This document shows positions 1 to 11,774 of a DNA stretch of 64,000 bases, in pieces. This DNA comes from Polyangium jinanense (GTDB lineage Bacteria; Myxococcota; Polyangia; Polyangiales; Polyangiaceae). The notes beneath the pieces were generated by a model. The model was not told the origin of the DNA. It saw nothing but the letters and a program-made list of their open reading frames with translations, and made no database searches. Where the stretch lies: assembly GCF_028435365.1 (NCBI RefSeq), contig NZ_JAGTJJ010000030.1, positions 80,205 to 144,204 of the forward strand, read 5' to 3'. The translations under genes and the position numbers were made by a program. How positions within the stretch are numbered: position 1 is the first letter of the stretch; every line of letters begins with the position of its first letter.

Positions 1-276
1 AACCTGCTCGAGCGCGTGACGGATGAGCGCGCTGCGGCTCGCCTTGGTCAAGCCGCGCGCCTTCAAGGCCTCGACCATCTCGTCGAGACGCTCGAGGTCG
101 TCCGTGTACATCGAGATGCAGATGACCTTGTAATGCGTCGGGCGCTCCGGGGCGGGCTTCTGCGCCCGCGCCGGCTTACCCGCGGGCGTGTAGAACGCCC
201 CGGAGAGGACCCCTTCGACCTCGTCGCGATCGAGGAGCGCGTGCGCGGCCTCGGAGAATTCGCCCTCGTGCTTCAT
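1..276 (-). CDS. Ribbon-helix-helix DNA-binding protein (partial at left edge)
   Basis: The start codon is at 276-274 behind a strong AGGAGAAGGG ribosome-binding site, and 92 codons are visible before the frame runs off the window. After about 45 low-complexity residues comes HYKVICISMYTDDLERLDEM followed by a segment containing KASRSALIRHALEQV. This beta strand, helix, serine-turn-helix pattern is that of ribbon-helix-helix (CopG/Arc-like) regulators. It starts 11 bases after the stop of the upstream ParA-like gene on the same strand, so the two are almost certainly one operon. RHH proteins act as centromere-binding partners of ParA in some partition systems (ParG, omega), and a partner or autoregulator role is the natural inference. 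The C-terminus is not in the window. Confidence 0.75.
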   Translation of the reverse strand, partial: MKHEGEFSEAAHALLDRDEVEGVLSGAFYTPAGKPARAQKPAPERPTHYKVICISMYTDDLERLDEMVEALKARGLTKASRSALIRHALEQV

Positions 277-287
277 CGTCCCTTCTC

Positions 288-1670
288 CTAAGCGGTCGCT
301 GCGGCAGTGCGCGCGGGCTTCGCGTCCTTCGTGTCCTTCGCGCCCTTCGCCGCGCCCTCGCGGCTCTGGATGATGCGGTCCACGACGACGCCGTAGTCCT
401 CCGCGGCGGGCGTGCCGGCGGCGTACTCGAAGATCGTCTGCCCCTGCGCCGGCGCTTCCTTCACCTTGATCGCGGCGCGCACCGGCGGGAGGCACCGGTC
501 GCCGAAGTGTTGCTTCAACGTGGTGACGGCCTCGCGGCAGATCTTCGCGCGCGCGTCGAAGAACGTGGGGAGCACGCCCCAGATCTGCACCGGGTGATGC
601 AGGAGCGCGTTCACGTTCTTCACGGTCTTGATGACCTGACGCACGCCGACGAGCGAGAGGTAGTCGCAAGCAACGGGCACGAGCACGCTGTCGGCGAAGA
701 CGAGCGCGTTCTGGTTCATCAAGGACAGGCTCGGCGAGCAGTCGAGCACCACGTAGTCGTAGCCCGTGGCGGCGGCGCTCAGGCGCTCGCAGAGCACGCG
801 GTCGCGGTTCTGGCGGCCCGCGAGGTAGAGCTCGGCGGCGGCCAGCGTCTCGTTGGAGCCCAAAAGGTCCAGGTTCGGACGAACGACGCGCGTCGCGTCC
901 GCGACCCGCAGGCCCATCACGAGAACGTGGTAGAGCGAGCGCTCGACGTTCGCGCCGAGCGAGACCGACACGTTGCCCTGCGCGTCCGTATCGACGAGCA
1001 GGACCTTCTTGCCGCGCGACGCGAGGCCGGCCGCGATGCTCACGGCCGTCGTCGTCTTGCCCGTGCCGCCCTTGTGGTTGAACACGGCGAGGTAACGCGG
1101 CACGGACGCGTCCGCGGCCTGCTCCTTCGGCGCCTCGGGCGCGGCCGGCGACGCCTGCGAGGCCTGCGCCCCCGGAGCCGTCCGCTTGTTCGCGACCTGC
1201 GGCACCACGGGCACGGCCACGGCCGGCGAGGTCGACGAGGACGCACGCTTCGTGGGCGTCGCGGAGCTCGAAGGGCCCGCCGCGCGCGTCGCCACGGCCC
1301 GCGGCACGGACTGCGGCGGCGGCGAGGGCGCGACGGCCTGCGGCGTGACCTCGGCGGCGATCTCGCCGAGCCGTACGCCGCTCGCCTCTCGCTGGAGCTG
1401 CGTCCGGCAGGGCATCGAGCACGCGTAGGTGCGACGCCCGTTCAGGTACATCACCTGGGACGCGAGCTCGGGCTGGAACCGCTTCGCGCAGGCGTCACAC
1501 GTGGCGAGCTTGTCGCCCTGCCCTTCGCCGCCGAGCTGGCTCTTCTCCAGGCACTTCTGGGAGCAGTAGAACGAGAACCCGCCGTCCCGCTCTTCCATCT
1601 GGTAGCGGAACTGGACGTCGAACTCCGACCCGCAAACGCTGCACGACTCCCTGATCCCGGCCACCGCCAT
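288..1670 (-). CDS. ParA-family ATPase with N-terminal zinc-finger pairs
   Basis: The 460-residue protein has three parts. Residues 1-90 hold cysteine pairs C10/C13, C36/C40, C58/C61 and C84/C88, resembling two treble-clef or MYM-type zinc fingers. Residues 90-190 are an Ala/Pro/Ser-rich linker. From residue 193 there is a full ParA/MinD-like ATPase with the deviant Walker A motif HKGGTGKTTT (200-208) and the switch motif DTDAQGN. Orthodox chromosomal ParA is only about 260 residues and is encoded separately at 10977-11774, so this is a second ParA-type protein. Such proteins often position cargo such as large complexes, chemoreceptor arrays or plasmids. The zinc fingers may be the cargo or DNA adaptor, which is inference. 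Its upstream region (1740-1770) carries A/T tracts that could act as an UP element. The RHH gene follows immediately. Confidence 0.85.
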   Translation of the reverse strand: MAVAGIRESCSVCGSEFDVQFRYQMEERDGGFSFYCSQKCLEKSQLGGEGQGDKLATCDACAKRFQPELASQVMYLNGRRTYACSMPCRTQLQREASGVRLGEIAAEVTPQAVAPSPPPQSVPRAVATRAAGPSSSATPTKRASSSTSPAVAVPVVPQVANKRTAPGAQASQASPAAPEAPKEQAADASVPRYLAVFNHKGGTGKTTTAVSIAAGLASRGKKVLLVDTDAQGNVSVSLGANVERSLYHVLVMGLRVADATRVVRPNLDLLGSNETLAAAELYLAGRQNRDRVLCERLSAAATGYDYVVLDCSPSLSLMNQNALVFADSVLVPVACDYLSLVGVRQVIKTVKNVNALLHHPVQIWGVLPTFFDARAKICREAVTTLKQHFGDRCLPPVRAAIKVKEAPAQGQTIFEYAAGTPAAEDYGVVVDRIIQSREGAAKGAKDTKDAKPARTAAATA

Positions 1671-1882
1671 GCTCCTTGAAGCTCGCCGCGGCGCCCCGCC
1701 GCGACGCTGTAAGCCACCAACAGCACAGCTAGATCGGGGTGGCCAAATTTTTTGTGTGCGTTTTTTTGCCTAGATCCGTGAGGCTGGATCCATCGGCGGT
1801 ATGGAAGGACCCCGCGAGGGGCTGAGACCGGGCGTTTGGCGGGGCGCGCGGGGGCGCGGCGGCGAGGCGGAAAAGGCCGCGA

Positions 1883-3460
1883 TCAGTGCCGGAAATGCCG
1901 GACGCCCGTGAAGATCATCGCAGCGCCGGCCTTGTCCGCGGCCGCGATCACGTCGGCGTCCTTCACGCTCCCGCCCGGCTGCACGAAGGCCGTGACGCCG
2001 TGCTCAAGGGCGAGCTCGACGCCGTCCGGGAACGGGAAAAACGCATCCGAGGCGAGCACGGCGCCGCGGGCCTCGGCCTCGGCCTTGCGGCACGCGATGC
2101 GCACGCTCTCGACGCGCGACATCTGCCCCGCGCCCACGCCGACCGTACGGCCCTCCTTGGCGAGCACGATCGCGTTCGACTTCACGTGCTTGCAGACCTT
2201 CCACGCAAGGTCGAGCGCGGCGAGCTCCTCCGGCGTCGGCGCGCGCTTCGTGACGACCCGCGCCTTCTCGACCTCGCCACGCGCGGTCGCGTCGCGCCCC
2301 TGCACGACGAGGCCGCCGCCCACGCGCTTCCAGGTGAGCTCGTCGAGCTCGGCCGGCAGGAGCGTACGCGTGGCGAGGAGGCGCAGGTTCTTCTTCGCGC
2401 GAAGGACCGGGAGCGCGTCGTCCGCGAACGAAGGCGCGACGACGCACTCGAGGAAGGTTTCGGCGAGCGCCTCGGCCGTCGCGCGATCGACGGGGCGGTT
2501 CAGCGCGACGATCCCACCGAAAGCGCTCAGCGCGTCGGCGTCGCGCGCGAGCCGGTACGCGCGCTCGAGCGCGTCGGCCACGGCCACGCCCGAGGGGTTC
2601 GCATGCTTCACGACGACGGCCGCGGGCCGCTCGTGCTCGCGCACCGCTTCGAGTGCAGCGTCGACGTCGACGAGGTTGTTGAACGAGAGCTCCTTGCCGC
2701 CGGCGCCGAGCGAGTCGGCGAGCGAGAGCGAGCCCTCGGGCGCGCTCCGCTCGCGGTAGAACGCGCCCGACTGATGCGGGTTCTCGCCGTACCTGAGGCC
2801 GTACGCCCGTTCGAACGTGAGCGTCAGATACCGCGGATACGCCTCGCGCTTCGGGGGCGCCTTCTCCTCGGCCGGATCCGGATCCCCGAGCGACGACAGG
2901 TACGCCGACACCGCGCCGTCGTACGCGGCCGTGTGCGCGAACGCCTTCGCTGCGAGCTTGCGGCGCGTCGCGGACGACACCTCGCCGCTCGCCTCGATCT
3001 CGGCGAGCACGGCCTCGTAATCGGACGGATCACACACGACGGCGACGCGCCCGTGGTTCTTCGCGGCGCTGCGCACCATCGCGGGCCCGCCGATGTCGAT
3101 CTGCTCGATCACCTCGGCGAGCAGCACGCCCGGCTTCGCGACCGTTTGCGTGAAGGGATAGAGGTTCACGGCGACGAGGTCGATCGGCGCGCCGCCGAGG
3201 CGCTCGAGGTCGGCCTGGTCGATGTCGCCGCGCATGAGGATGCCGCCGTGCACGCGCGGGTGAAGCGTCTTCACGCGCCCGCCCATCACCTCGGGCGAGC
3301 CCGTGAAGGACTCCACGCTGGTGACGGCCAGCCCCGCGTCTGCGAGCGCTTTGAGCGTGCCGCCGGTCGAGAGGATCTCCACGCCTCGCGCCGCGAGCGC
3401 GCGCGCGAACGGTAGGAGTCCCGCCTTGTCGTAGACCGAGATGAGGGCTCGTCGGATCAT
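1883..3460 (-). CDS. purH: Bifunctional AICAR transformylase / IMP cyclohydrolase
   Basis: PurH catalyses the last two steps of IMP synthesis: formylation of AICAR with 10-formyl-tetrahydrofolate, then ring closure. The 525-residue protein is full length. The N-terminal cyclohydrolase (MGS-like) domain begins RRALISVYDKAGL and contains LSTGGTLKAL and RVKTLHPRVHGGIL. The C-terminal transformylase domain shows ERAYGLRYGENPHQ, VVKHANPSG and ends in AAMIFTGVRHFRH, the usual PurH terminus. The ATG at 3460 is only 79 bases beyond the lon stop on the same strand, so it may be cotranscribed with lon. Nothing unusual was seen. Confidence 0.97.
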   Translation of the reverse strand: MIRRALISVYDKAGLLPFARALAARGVEILSTGGTLKALADAGLAVTSVESFTGSPEVMGGRVKTLHPRVHGGILMRGDIDQADLERLGGAPIDLVAVNLYPFTQTVAKPGVLLAEVIEQIDIGGPAMVRSAAKNHGRVAVVCDPSDYEAVLAEIEASGEVSSATRRKLAAKAFAHTAAYDGAVSAYLSSLGDPDPAEEKAPPKREAYPRYLTLTFERAYGLRYGENPHQSGAFYRERSAPEGSLSLADSLGAGGKELSFNNLVDVDAALEAVREHERPAAVVVKHANPSGVAVADALERAYRLARDADALSAFGGIVALNRPVDRATAEALAETFLECVVAPSFADDALPVLRAKKNLRLLATRTLLPAELDELTWKRVGGGLVVQGRDATARGEVEKARVVTKRAPTPEELAALDLAWKVCKHVKSNAIVLAKEGRTVGVGAGQMSRVESVRIACRKAEAEARGAVLASDAFFPFPDGVELALEHGVTAFVQPGGSVKDADVIAAADKAGAAMIFTGVRHFRH

Positions 3461-3539
3461 GGCGGCGAGCGACTAGCGCGCCGCCGCGATCCTTGCCAGC
3501 AGGGAGATGAGAGGAAACGAGGAGGGGGGACGCTCTCGC

Positions 3540-6032
<2,493 letters not shown>

Positions 6033-6137
6033 CCGACGTCTTTCTCGCCCCGGCGCGCGGGCCGGGGCAAACGGGCCTACGGGTGATCGCTCGCTCGTGA
6101 AGATGAGCGAGACGACGCGAGGAAGAGGAAATGGAGT

Positions 6138-6157
6138 GGGGGAGGACGTCCTCCCCC
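6138..6157 (-). terminator. Palindrome just after clpX stop
   Basis: A perfect 20-base palindrome, GGGGGAGGACGTCCTCCCCC, begins 4 bases beyond the clpX stop codon in the direction of transcription. It folds as an 8-bp G/C stem with a 4-base loop. There is no strong T-tract, so it may be a weak terminator or an mRNA 3'-end stabiliser between clpX and lon. Confidence 0.5.
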
Positions 6158-6161
6158 GGCG

Positions 6162-7418
<1,257 letters not shown>

Positions 7419-7860
7419 TTCGCCTCTCGCCTCTCTCGCCTCGCCGTGGCCCCGGTACTTTCGCACCTCGGGCCCTTTTCATTCGAGCATGCCCGGTGTC
7501 CGCAGCGGCGTTCACCGAGGCGCGCTCGACGACGAAAACGATGCTGAAAATCCGCGTTTTTCCAGCGTATCGCCGTGAGCGGATTCTAGTCCCCTACCCT
7601 GTGACCCGCAAGTTAACGCTCGTGCTTCGCGCGCTCGGTCGCCGCCCGTCCCTACGGCTCCGGGCGGTGCGACGCGTGCATTTCATGCACCTCGGGGCGC
7701 ATTCATCGGACCGCAAGTGCCATCCGCGGCACAAGAAGACGAGTACGGACGGATTGGTTTCGTCCAAGGCGTGTCCCCATCCACGCGGCCCGAAAACAGC
7801 CCGGGCCGCGCGCTCCCAGCCGAGCGCCCGCCCTTCGCAGGCGGGCGTCGCGATCCTGCT
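7419..7860. other. clpX-clpP intergenic region
   Basis: This 442-base gap holds no convincing gene. It contains the candidate clpX promoter (7583-7611) and, just downstream of the clpP stop, an 8-bp hairpin (7825-7832 with 7840-7847, loop CTTCGCA) that could end clpP transcripts, although it has no T-tract. Confidence 0.6.
7583..7611 (-). promoter_or_regulatory. Candidate sigma-70-type promoter for clpX
   Basis: On the minus strand a -35-like TTGCGG (7611-7606) is separated by exactly 17 bases from TAGAAT (7588-7583), a 5/6 match to the -10 consensus. Predicted transcription would begin near 7576, about 160 bases upstream of the clpX start. It is seen by eye only. Confidence 0.45.
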
Positions 7861-8574
7861 TCACAGGGCCTGGGGCGAGCCCTTGATGCGCTTCGGCAGG
7901 ACCTCGTCGATCAGGCCGTACTCCTTGGCCTGCGGCGCGCTCAGATAGAAGTCGCGCTCGATGTCCTTGGCGAGCTCCTCGCGATTCTTGCTCGTCGCGT
8001 CGGCGAGGATGTCGATCAAGGTCTCTTTCATCTTCTTGATCTCACGCGCCTGGATCTCGATGTCCGTCGCCTGGCCGCGCGCGCCGCCGAGGGGCTGATG
8101 GATCATCATGCGCGCGTGCGGCAGCGCGTACCGGCGGCCCTTGTGGCCCGCCGCGAGCAGCACCGCGCCCATCGACGCGGCCTGGCCGATGCACATCGTC
8201 GAGACCGGGCAACGGACGTACTGCATCGTGTCGTACATCGCGAGGCCGCTCGTCACGATGCCGCCAGGGCTGTTGATGTAGACCTGGATGTCCTTGTCGG
8301 GATCTTCGCTCTCGAGGAAGAGGAACTGCGCGATGACAGCGTTCGCCACGAAGTCGTCGATCTCGGTCCCGATGAAGACAATCCGGTCCTTGAGCAGACG
8401 GCTGAAGATGTTCCACTCGCGCTCGCCGCGGTGGGTCACCTCGGTGACCGTCGGCAGGACATACCCCTGCTCCCGGAGCGTGGTGAGGCCCGACGCCCGG
8501 TCGCTTGCCACCGCATCGTGGTCCCGCTCGAGAAACTCCATCGCCTGCTTACGTGTCTCGACTCGTCGGATCAT
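7861..8574 (-). CDS. clpP: ATP-dependent Clp protease proteolytic subunit ClpP
   Basis: ClpP is the serine peptidase that forms the double-heptamer degradation chamber used by ClpX/ClpA. The catalytic triad is visible: Ser134 in GQAASMGA, His159 in [10 protein letters not shown] and Asp208 in IERDFYLSA. The oxyanion segment INSPGG is also present. At 237 residues it is about 30-40 longer than typical ClpP because of an N-terminal extension before [16 protein letters not shown]; this may be a propeptide, or the true start may be a later codon. It lies between tig and clpX, as in many bacteria. Confidence 0.96.
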   Translation of the reverse strand: MIRRVETRKQAMEFLERDHDAVASDRASGLTTLREQGYVLPTVTEVTHRGEREWNIFSRLLKDRIVFIGTEIDDFVANAVIAQFLFLESEDPDKDIQVYINSPGGIVTSGLAMYDTMQYVRCPVSTMCIGQAASMGAVLLAAGHKGRRYALPHARMMIHQPLGGARGQATDIEIQAREIKKMKETLIDILADATSKNREELAKDIERDFYLSAPQAKEYGLIDEVLPKRIKGSPQAL

Positions 8575-8783
8575 CCAGGGCTCCGCTGTGGTTCGGCAAA
8601 AGGGTGCCGGGAGGCCCTAGTCGTGAGCCAGAAGCCCGCGCTTCGCAAGCCCGAACCGTGGGGTCGGTGTGAAGAAATGCGACGGCCGAGCGTGAGCCGT
8701 TTTCGCGCTTCCGCGAGGGAATTTCGTTCGTGGTGGGAGAGGCTCGAAAGCCTGGAGAGACATCGATGGACGTGAAGACGAAA

Positions 8784-8814
8784 ACGGGCGCGCTGGTGAC
8801 ACCAGCACGCCCGT
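8784..8814 (-). terminator. Intrinsic terminator of tig
   Basis: This is a 15-bp inverted repeat with one mismatch, ACGGGCG-GCTGGTG against CACCAGC-CGCCCGT, with a very short loop. It begins 30 bases after the tig stop. On the minus strand the stem is followed by TTTTCGTC, a short U-tract, consistent with factor-independent termination between tig and clpP. Confidence 0.75.
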
Positions 8815-8844
8815 TCGTGATGCCGCAGATCGCGAGCGAAGCTC

Positions 8845-10110
8845 TCAGGCTTCCGTGATCTTCGCGGCGGCCTCGATGAGGTCGAGGATCTTGTCTTCCA
8901 GGATCATGCCAATCAGCATCTCCTGCTTCTTCGGATCACGGTACTCGGCCTTGACCTTGGCGACGTTCTTGCCGGTCTGCTCGGCGAGCTCCTCGTAGCC
9001 CTTCTCGATGTCCTGCGGCGTGACCTGCACGGTCTTCGACTTCGCGATCTCGGCCATGAGCAGGCCCGCGCGAACCTTCGTCTCGGCGTCGGCGTGCACG
9101 CGCGCGCGGATCTCGGGCGTCATCTCGAGGCGCTGGCCCTGGCGGCGCGCCGCCGTGACGAGCTCGCGCTCCGTGAGCTGCGCCTGCTGCTCGACGAGCG
9201 AGGGAGGCACCGGGATCGGGTTCGCCTTGCAGAGCTCGAAGACGAGCTTCTCCGCGACGGAGTCGGTCGCCTTCTGCTTGAGCTCCTTCTCGATCTTCGC
9301 CGAGAGCGCGGTGCGCATGGCCTCGAGGTTCTCGTGGCCCACGTCCTTCGCGAACTCGTCGTCGACCTCGGGGAAGTTCCGCTCGCGGACTTCCTTCAGC
9401 GTGACGTGGAACGTGCCCGTCTTGCCGCGGAGCGACTCGTTCGTGTGGCGCTCCGAGAAGGCCACCGTGGCGTCCTTGGACTCGCCGACGTTCATGCCGG
9501 TGAGGACGTCCTCGATCTCCTTGAAGACCTGGCCGCTGCCGATCTCGGTCTCGATCTCCTGCGGCTTGTCCTCGCGGACCTTACCGTCGACGTCGAGGGT
9601 GAAGGCGATGCGCACGAGGTCGCCGGCCTTCGCAGGACGCTCGGGCTCGGGCGTCGAGAGGGTCGCGTGCTCACGGCGGAGGCGCGCCACCTCGGCGTCG
9701 ATCGCGTCGGCCGTGACCTCGGTCTTCGGCCGGCTGACCTCGAAGCCCTCCCACTTCACCTCGGCGATGTCGGGGCGAACCTCGAAGCGCGCCTTGTAGG
9801 AGAACGACTCCTCGGGGCGGAGCTCGACGGGGGCGATGTCGGGCTGCGAGAGGGGCTGCACCTGCTGCGAGGCAAGGGCACGGTTCAACGTGGTGTCGAC
9901 CAGCCGGCGGGCGACGTCCGCGTGGATGCTGCCCGAGTAGAGGTGGGCGAGCACGTGGCGCGGCGCCTTGCCTTGGCGGAAGCCCCTCACGCGGGCGGAG
10001 CGCTGGAGGTTGGCGTAGGCCTTGTCCACCTCGGTGCGAACCTGCTCGGCAGGGATCTCGACCTTGAGCTCGACGAGGACCGGGGAGAGCTTTTCGACGG
10101 TGACTTGCAT
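8845..10110 (-). CDS. tig: Trigger factor
   Basis: Trigger factor is the ribosome-bound chaperone and peptidyl-prolyl isomerase that meets nascent chains. I start it at the ATG at 10110 (MQVTVEKLSP), giving 421 residues. The longer frame to 10143 adds 11 residues not found in the family. The ribosome-docking signature GFRQGKAP (residues 43-50) sits at the tip of the N-terminal domain. The FKBP-like PPIase domain covers roughly residues 150-240 (AGDLVRIAFTLDVDG), and the helical substrate-binding arms fill the C-terminal half. It is the first gene of the tig-clpP-clpX-lon block and has its own terminator. Confidence 0.95.
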   Translation of the reverse strand: MQVTVEKLSPVLVELKVEIPAEQVRTEVDKAYANLQRSARVRGFRQGKAPRHVLAHLYSGSIHADVARRLVDTTLNRALASQQVQPLSQPDIAPVELRPEESFSYKARFEVRPDIAEVKWEGFEVSRPKTEVTADAIDAEVARLRREHATLSTPEPERPAKAGDLVRIAFTLDVDGKVREDKPQEIETEIGSGQVFKEIEDVLTGMNVGESKDATVAFSERHTNESLRGKTGTFHVTLKEVRERNFPEVDDEFAKDVGHENLEAMRTALSAKIEKELKQKATDSVAEKLVFELCKANPIPVPPSLVEQQAQLTERELVTAARRQGQRLEMTPEIRARVHADAETKVRAGLLMAEIAKSKTVQVTPQDIEKGYEELAEQTGKNVAKVKAEYRDPKKQEMLIGMILEDKILDLIEAAAKITEA

Positions 10111-10182
10111 GGGCGTTCGTTGGAAGGAACGGCGCCATGCCATGCACGGCGAGAGGGGTCAAGCGAGGGCGGGTTTGAAGAC

Positions 10183-10220
10183 AAAAAAAGAGCCCCGACG
10201 GAGAGGCGCCGTCGAGGCTC
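10183..10220 (-). terminator. Strong intrinsic terminator
   Basis: The inverted repeat GAGCC-CGACGG against CCGTCG-GGCTC (10190-10220) is followed on the minus strand by seven T residues (complement of 10183-10189). It is the best-formed factor-independent terminator in the window. It should end the transcript of the small gene at 10349-10519 before tig. Two more G/C hairpins lie between that gene and the terminator, at about 10271-10304 and 10323-10341. Confidence 0.85.
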
Positions 10221-10348
10221 GGTCGGGTCCAAGCAGCCCAGGAGGTCCTGGCGAGACGTAGGGCTCGGCCCCCCGATGCGTCCGATGCCGCAACGCATCG
10301 GGGGAGCGCATCGGGGGACGGAGGCCCGCTCGCGGCGGGCCCCCTGCC

Positions 10349-10519
10349 TCAGAAGTCGCGCATGGAAGCGAAGGGATCGTCGTCCTGGTCGAGCTCCATC
10401 TCCTCCTCGAAGGAGGTGTCCTCGACGATGTCCTCGAGGCTCAGGTTGACGCGGGTGCCCGCGCGGATGATCTCACGCTCGAACTCGGCGAAGTTCTGGA
10501 AGCTCTTCGGCAGCGGCAT
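10349..10519 (-). CDS. Small acidic protein, 56 residues, unknown function
   Basis: An ATG at 10519 behind a near-perfect GAGGAGAGAG ribosome-binding site opens a 56-residue frame beginning MPLPKSFQNFAEFEREIIR and ending DPFASMRDF. The centre (SLEDIVEDTSFEEEMELDQ) is strongly acidic. The gene has its own strong terminator, G/C-biased third codon positions and a divergent position upstream of parA, so I consider it real. I do not recognise a characterised family. The first 20 residues could be an amphipathic helix. It lies beside parAB, so a link to chromosome segregation is possible but unproven. Confidence 0.75.
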   Translation of the reverse strand: MPLPKSFQNFAEFEREIIRAGTRVNLSLEDIVEDTSFEEEMELDQDDDPFASMRDF

Positions 10520-10976
10520 GGCTCTCTCCTCGGCAGCACGCGGTCTCGGCGGGGCCGCGCGCGAAACAGATCGGCTCAGGTCGAACGGCGGTCGTGGTTC
10601 GGGAAAAGCGGGAGGACGCGGGCAGGCGCGGTGAGGCTCGGCGCGGCCCAGAAGGCCCGCGCGAGCACGCGGTCGCTCGCGGTCGACTCGTGGTGGGCAA
10701 GGGCGCTCGCGAGCCGAAGCCCACGGGCCCCAGGGCCCCTCCGGCCCCCGGAGCGGCGCGACATCGTTGGCGTCGACGACGTTGTCCTACATGCACCCAC
10801 AGCGAGCGACATGTGCGCCACTGTAGATACTGGTGCGTCAAGGGCCAAAAAAACGTGATCGACGCGCCCTCGACGGGGGGGCGAGGGTCGTGTAAGCAGC
10901 CGCTACCCACGGGATCGTCCCCCGGGACGGACGACCCTCCACCGCGCCGGAAGGCGCGGCGTTCCCGGCACATTTC
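10520..10976. other. Divergent region between small acidic gene and parA
   Basis: This 457-base gap contains no gene I can support. It should carry the promoters of the small acidic gene (minus) and parAB (plus). The segment 10780-10860 is the least GC-rich part, with a TGTAGATACT element at about 10821 that could be an extended -10 for parA. No parS palindrome or DnaA box was seen. Confidence 0.5.
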
Positions 10977-11774
10977 ATGGCCCCCTCGCCCCTCATCTAT
11001 GCCGTCGCCAACCAGAAGGGCGGCGTCGGCAAAACGACGACCTCGGTGAACCTGGCCGCGAGCCTCGCCGCGGCGGAGAAGCGGACGCTGCTCGTGGACT
11101 GCGATCCGCAGGGCAACGCTTCGAGCGGCGTCGGCGTGCGCCGGCCGAGCATCGAGCGTTCGCTCTACGACGTACTCATCGGCCGCTCGACGCTGCGCGA
11201 GACGGTGATCTCGACGTCGGTGCCGCGGCTCGACGTGGTCCCAGCGACGCAAGACCTCGTGGCCGCGGAGATCGAGCTCGTCGACGCGCCCGACCGCGCG
11301 ACGAAGCTACGCGACGCGCTACGGCCCCACACCGCCGGCTACGAGTACGTGATCCTCGACTGCCCGCCGAGCCTGGGCCTGCTCACGCTGAACGCGCTCG
11401 TGGCCGCGGACCGGGTGCTCGTACCGCTGCAGTGCGAGTACTACGCGCTCGAAGGTCTCACCTACCTGATGGCGACGATCGACCGCGTGAAGGCAGCCTT
11501 CAACCCGGACCTCGGCGTGGAGGGGATCGTGCTCACGATGTACGACGGGCGGACCTCGCTGACGCACCAAGTCGCCGACGAGGTGAAGGGTCACTTCAAG
11601 GTCTTCGACTCGATCATCCCGCGGAACGTAAAACTCTCGGAGGCGCCGTCGCACGGAAAACCCGTGCTGCTCTACGACGCCTCGTCGAAGGGCGCGCAGG
11701 GCTACCTGAGCCTGGCGCGCGAGATCCTCGAGGTGAACCGGCCGAAAGGCAAAGCCGCGAGGCCGAGGCCATGA
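10977..11774 (+). CDS. parA: Chromosome-partitioning ATPase ParA/Soj
   Basis: ParA drives segregation of the origin region by ATP-dependent, nonspecific DNA binding that ParB stimulates. The 265-residue protein is the normal small chromosomal form. It has the deviant Walker A NQKGGVGKTTT (residues 12-22), LLVDCDPQGN and the Walker B region YVILDCPPSLGLL. The C-terminal RNVKLSEAPSHGKPVLLYD is characteristic of Soj/ParA. Its TGA overlaps the parB ATG by four bases (ATGA), so the two are translationally coupled. It is clearly distinct from the zinc-finger ParA at 288-1670. Confidence 0.96.
   Translation: MAPSPLIYAVANQKGGVGKTTTSVNLAASLAAAEKRTLLVDCDPQGNASSGVGVRRPSIERSLYDVLIGRSTLRETVISTSVPRLDVVPATQDLVAAEIELVDAPDRATKLRDALRPHTAGYEYVILDCPPSLGLLTLNALVAADRVLVPLQCEYYALEGLTYLMATIDRVKAAFNPDLGVEGIVLTMYDGRTSLTHQVADEVKGHFKVFDSIIPRNVKLSEAPSHGKPVLLYDASSKGAQGYLSLAREILEVNRPKGKAARPRP

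Noticed and set aside
10520..10976. Chromosome origin (oriC) next to parAB
   Set aside because: There are no DnaA boxes (TTATCCACA-like) and no dnaA, dnaN or gid genes in the window.
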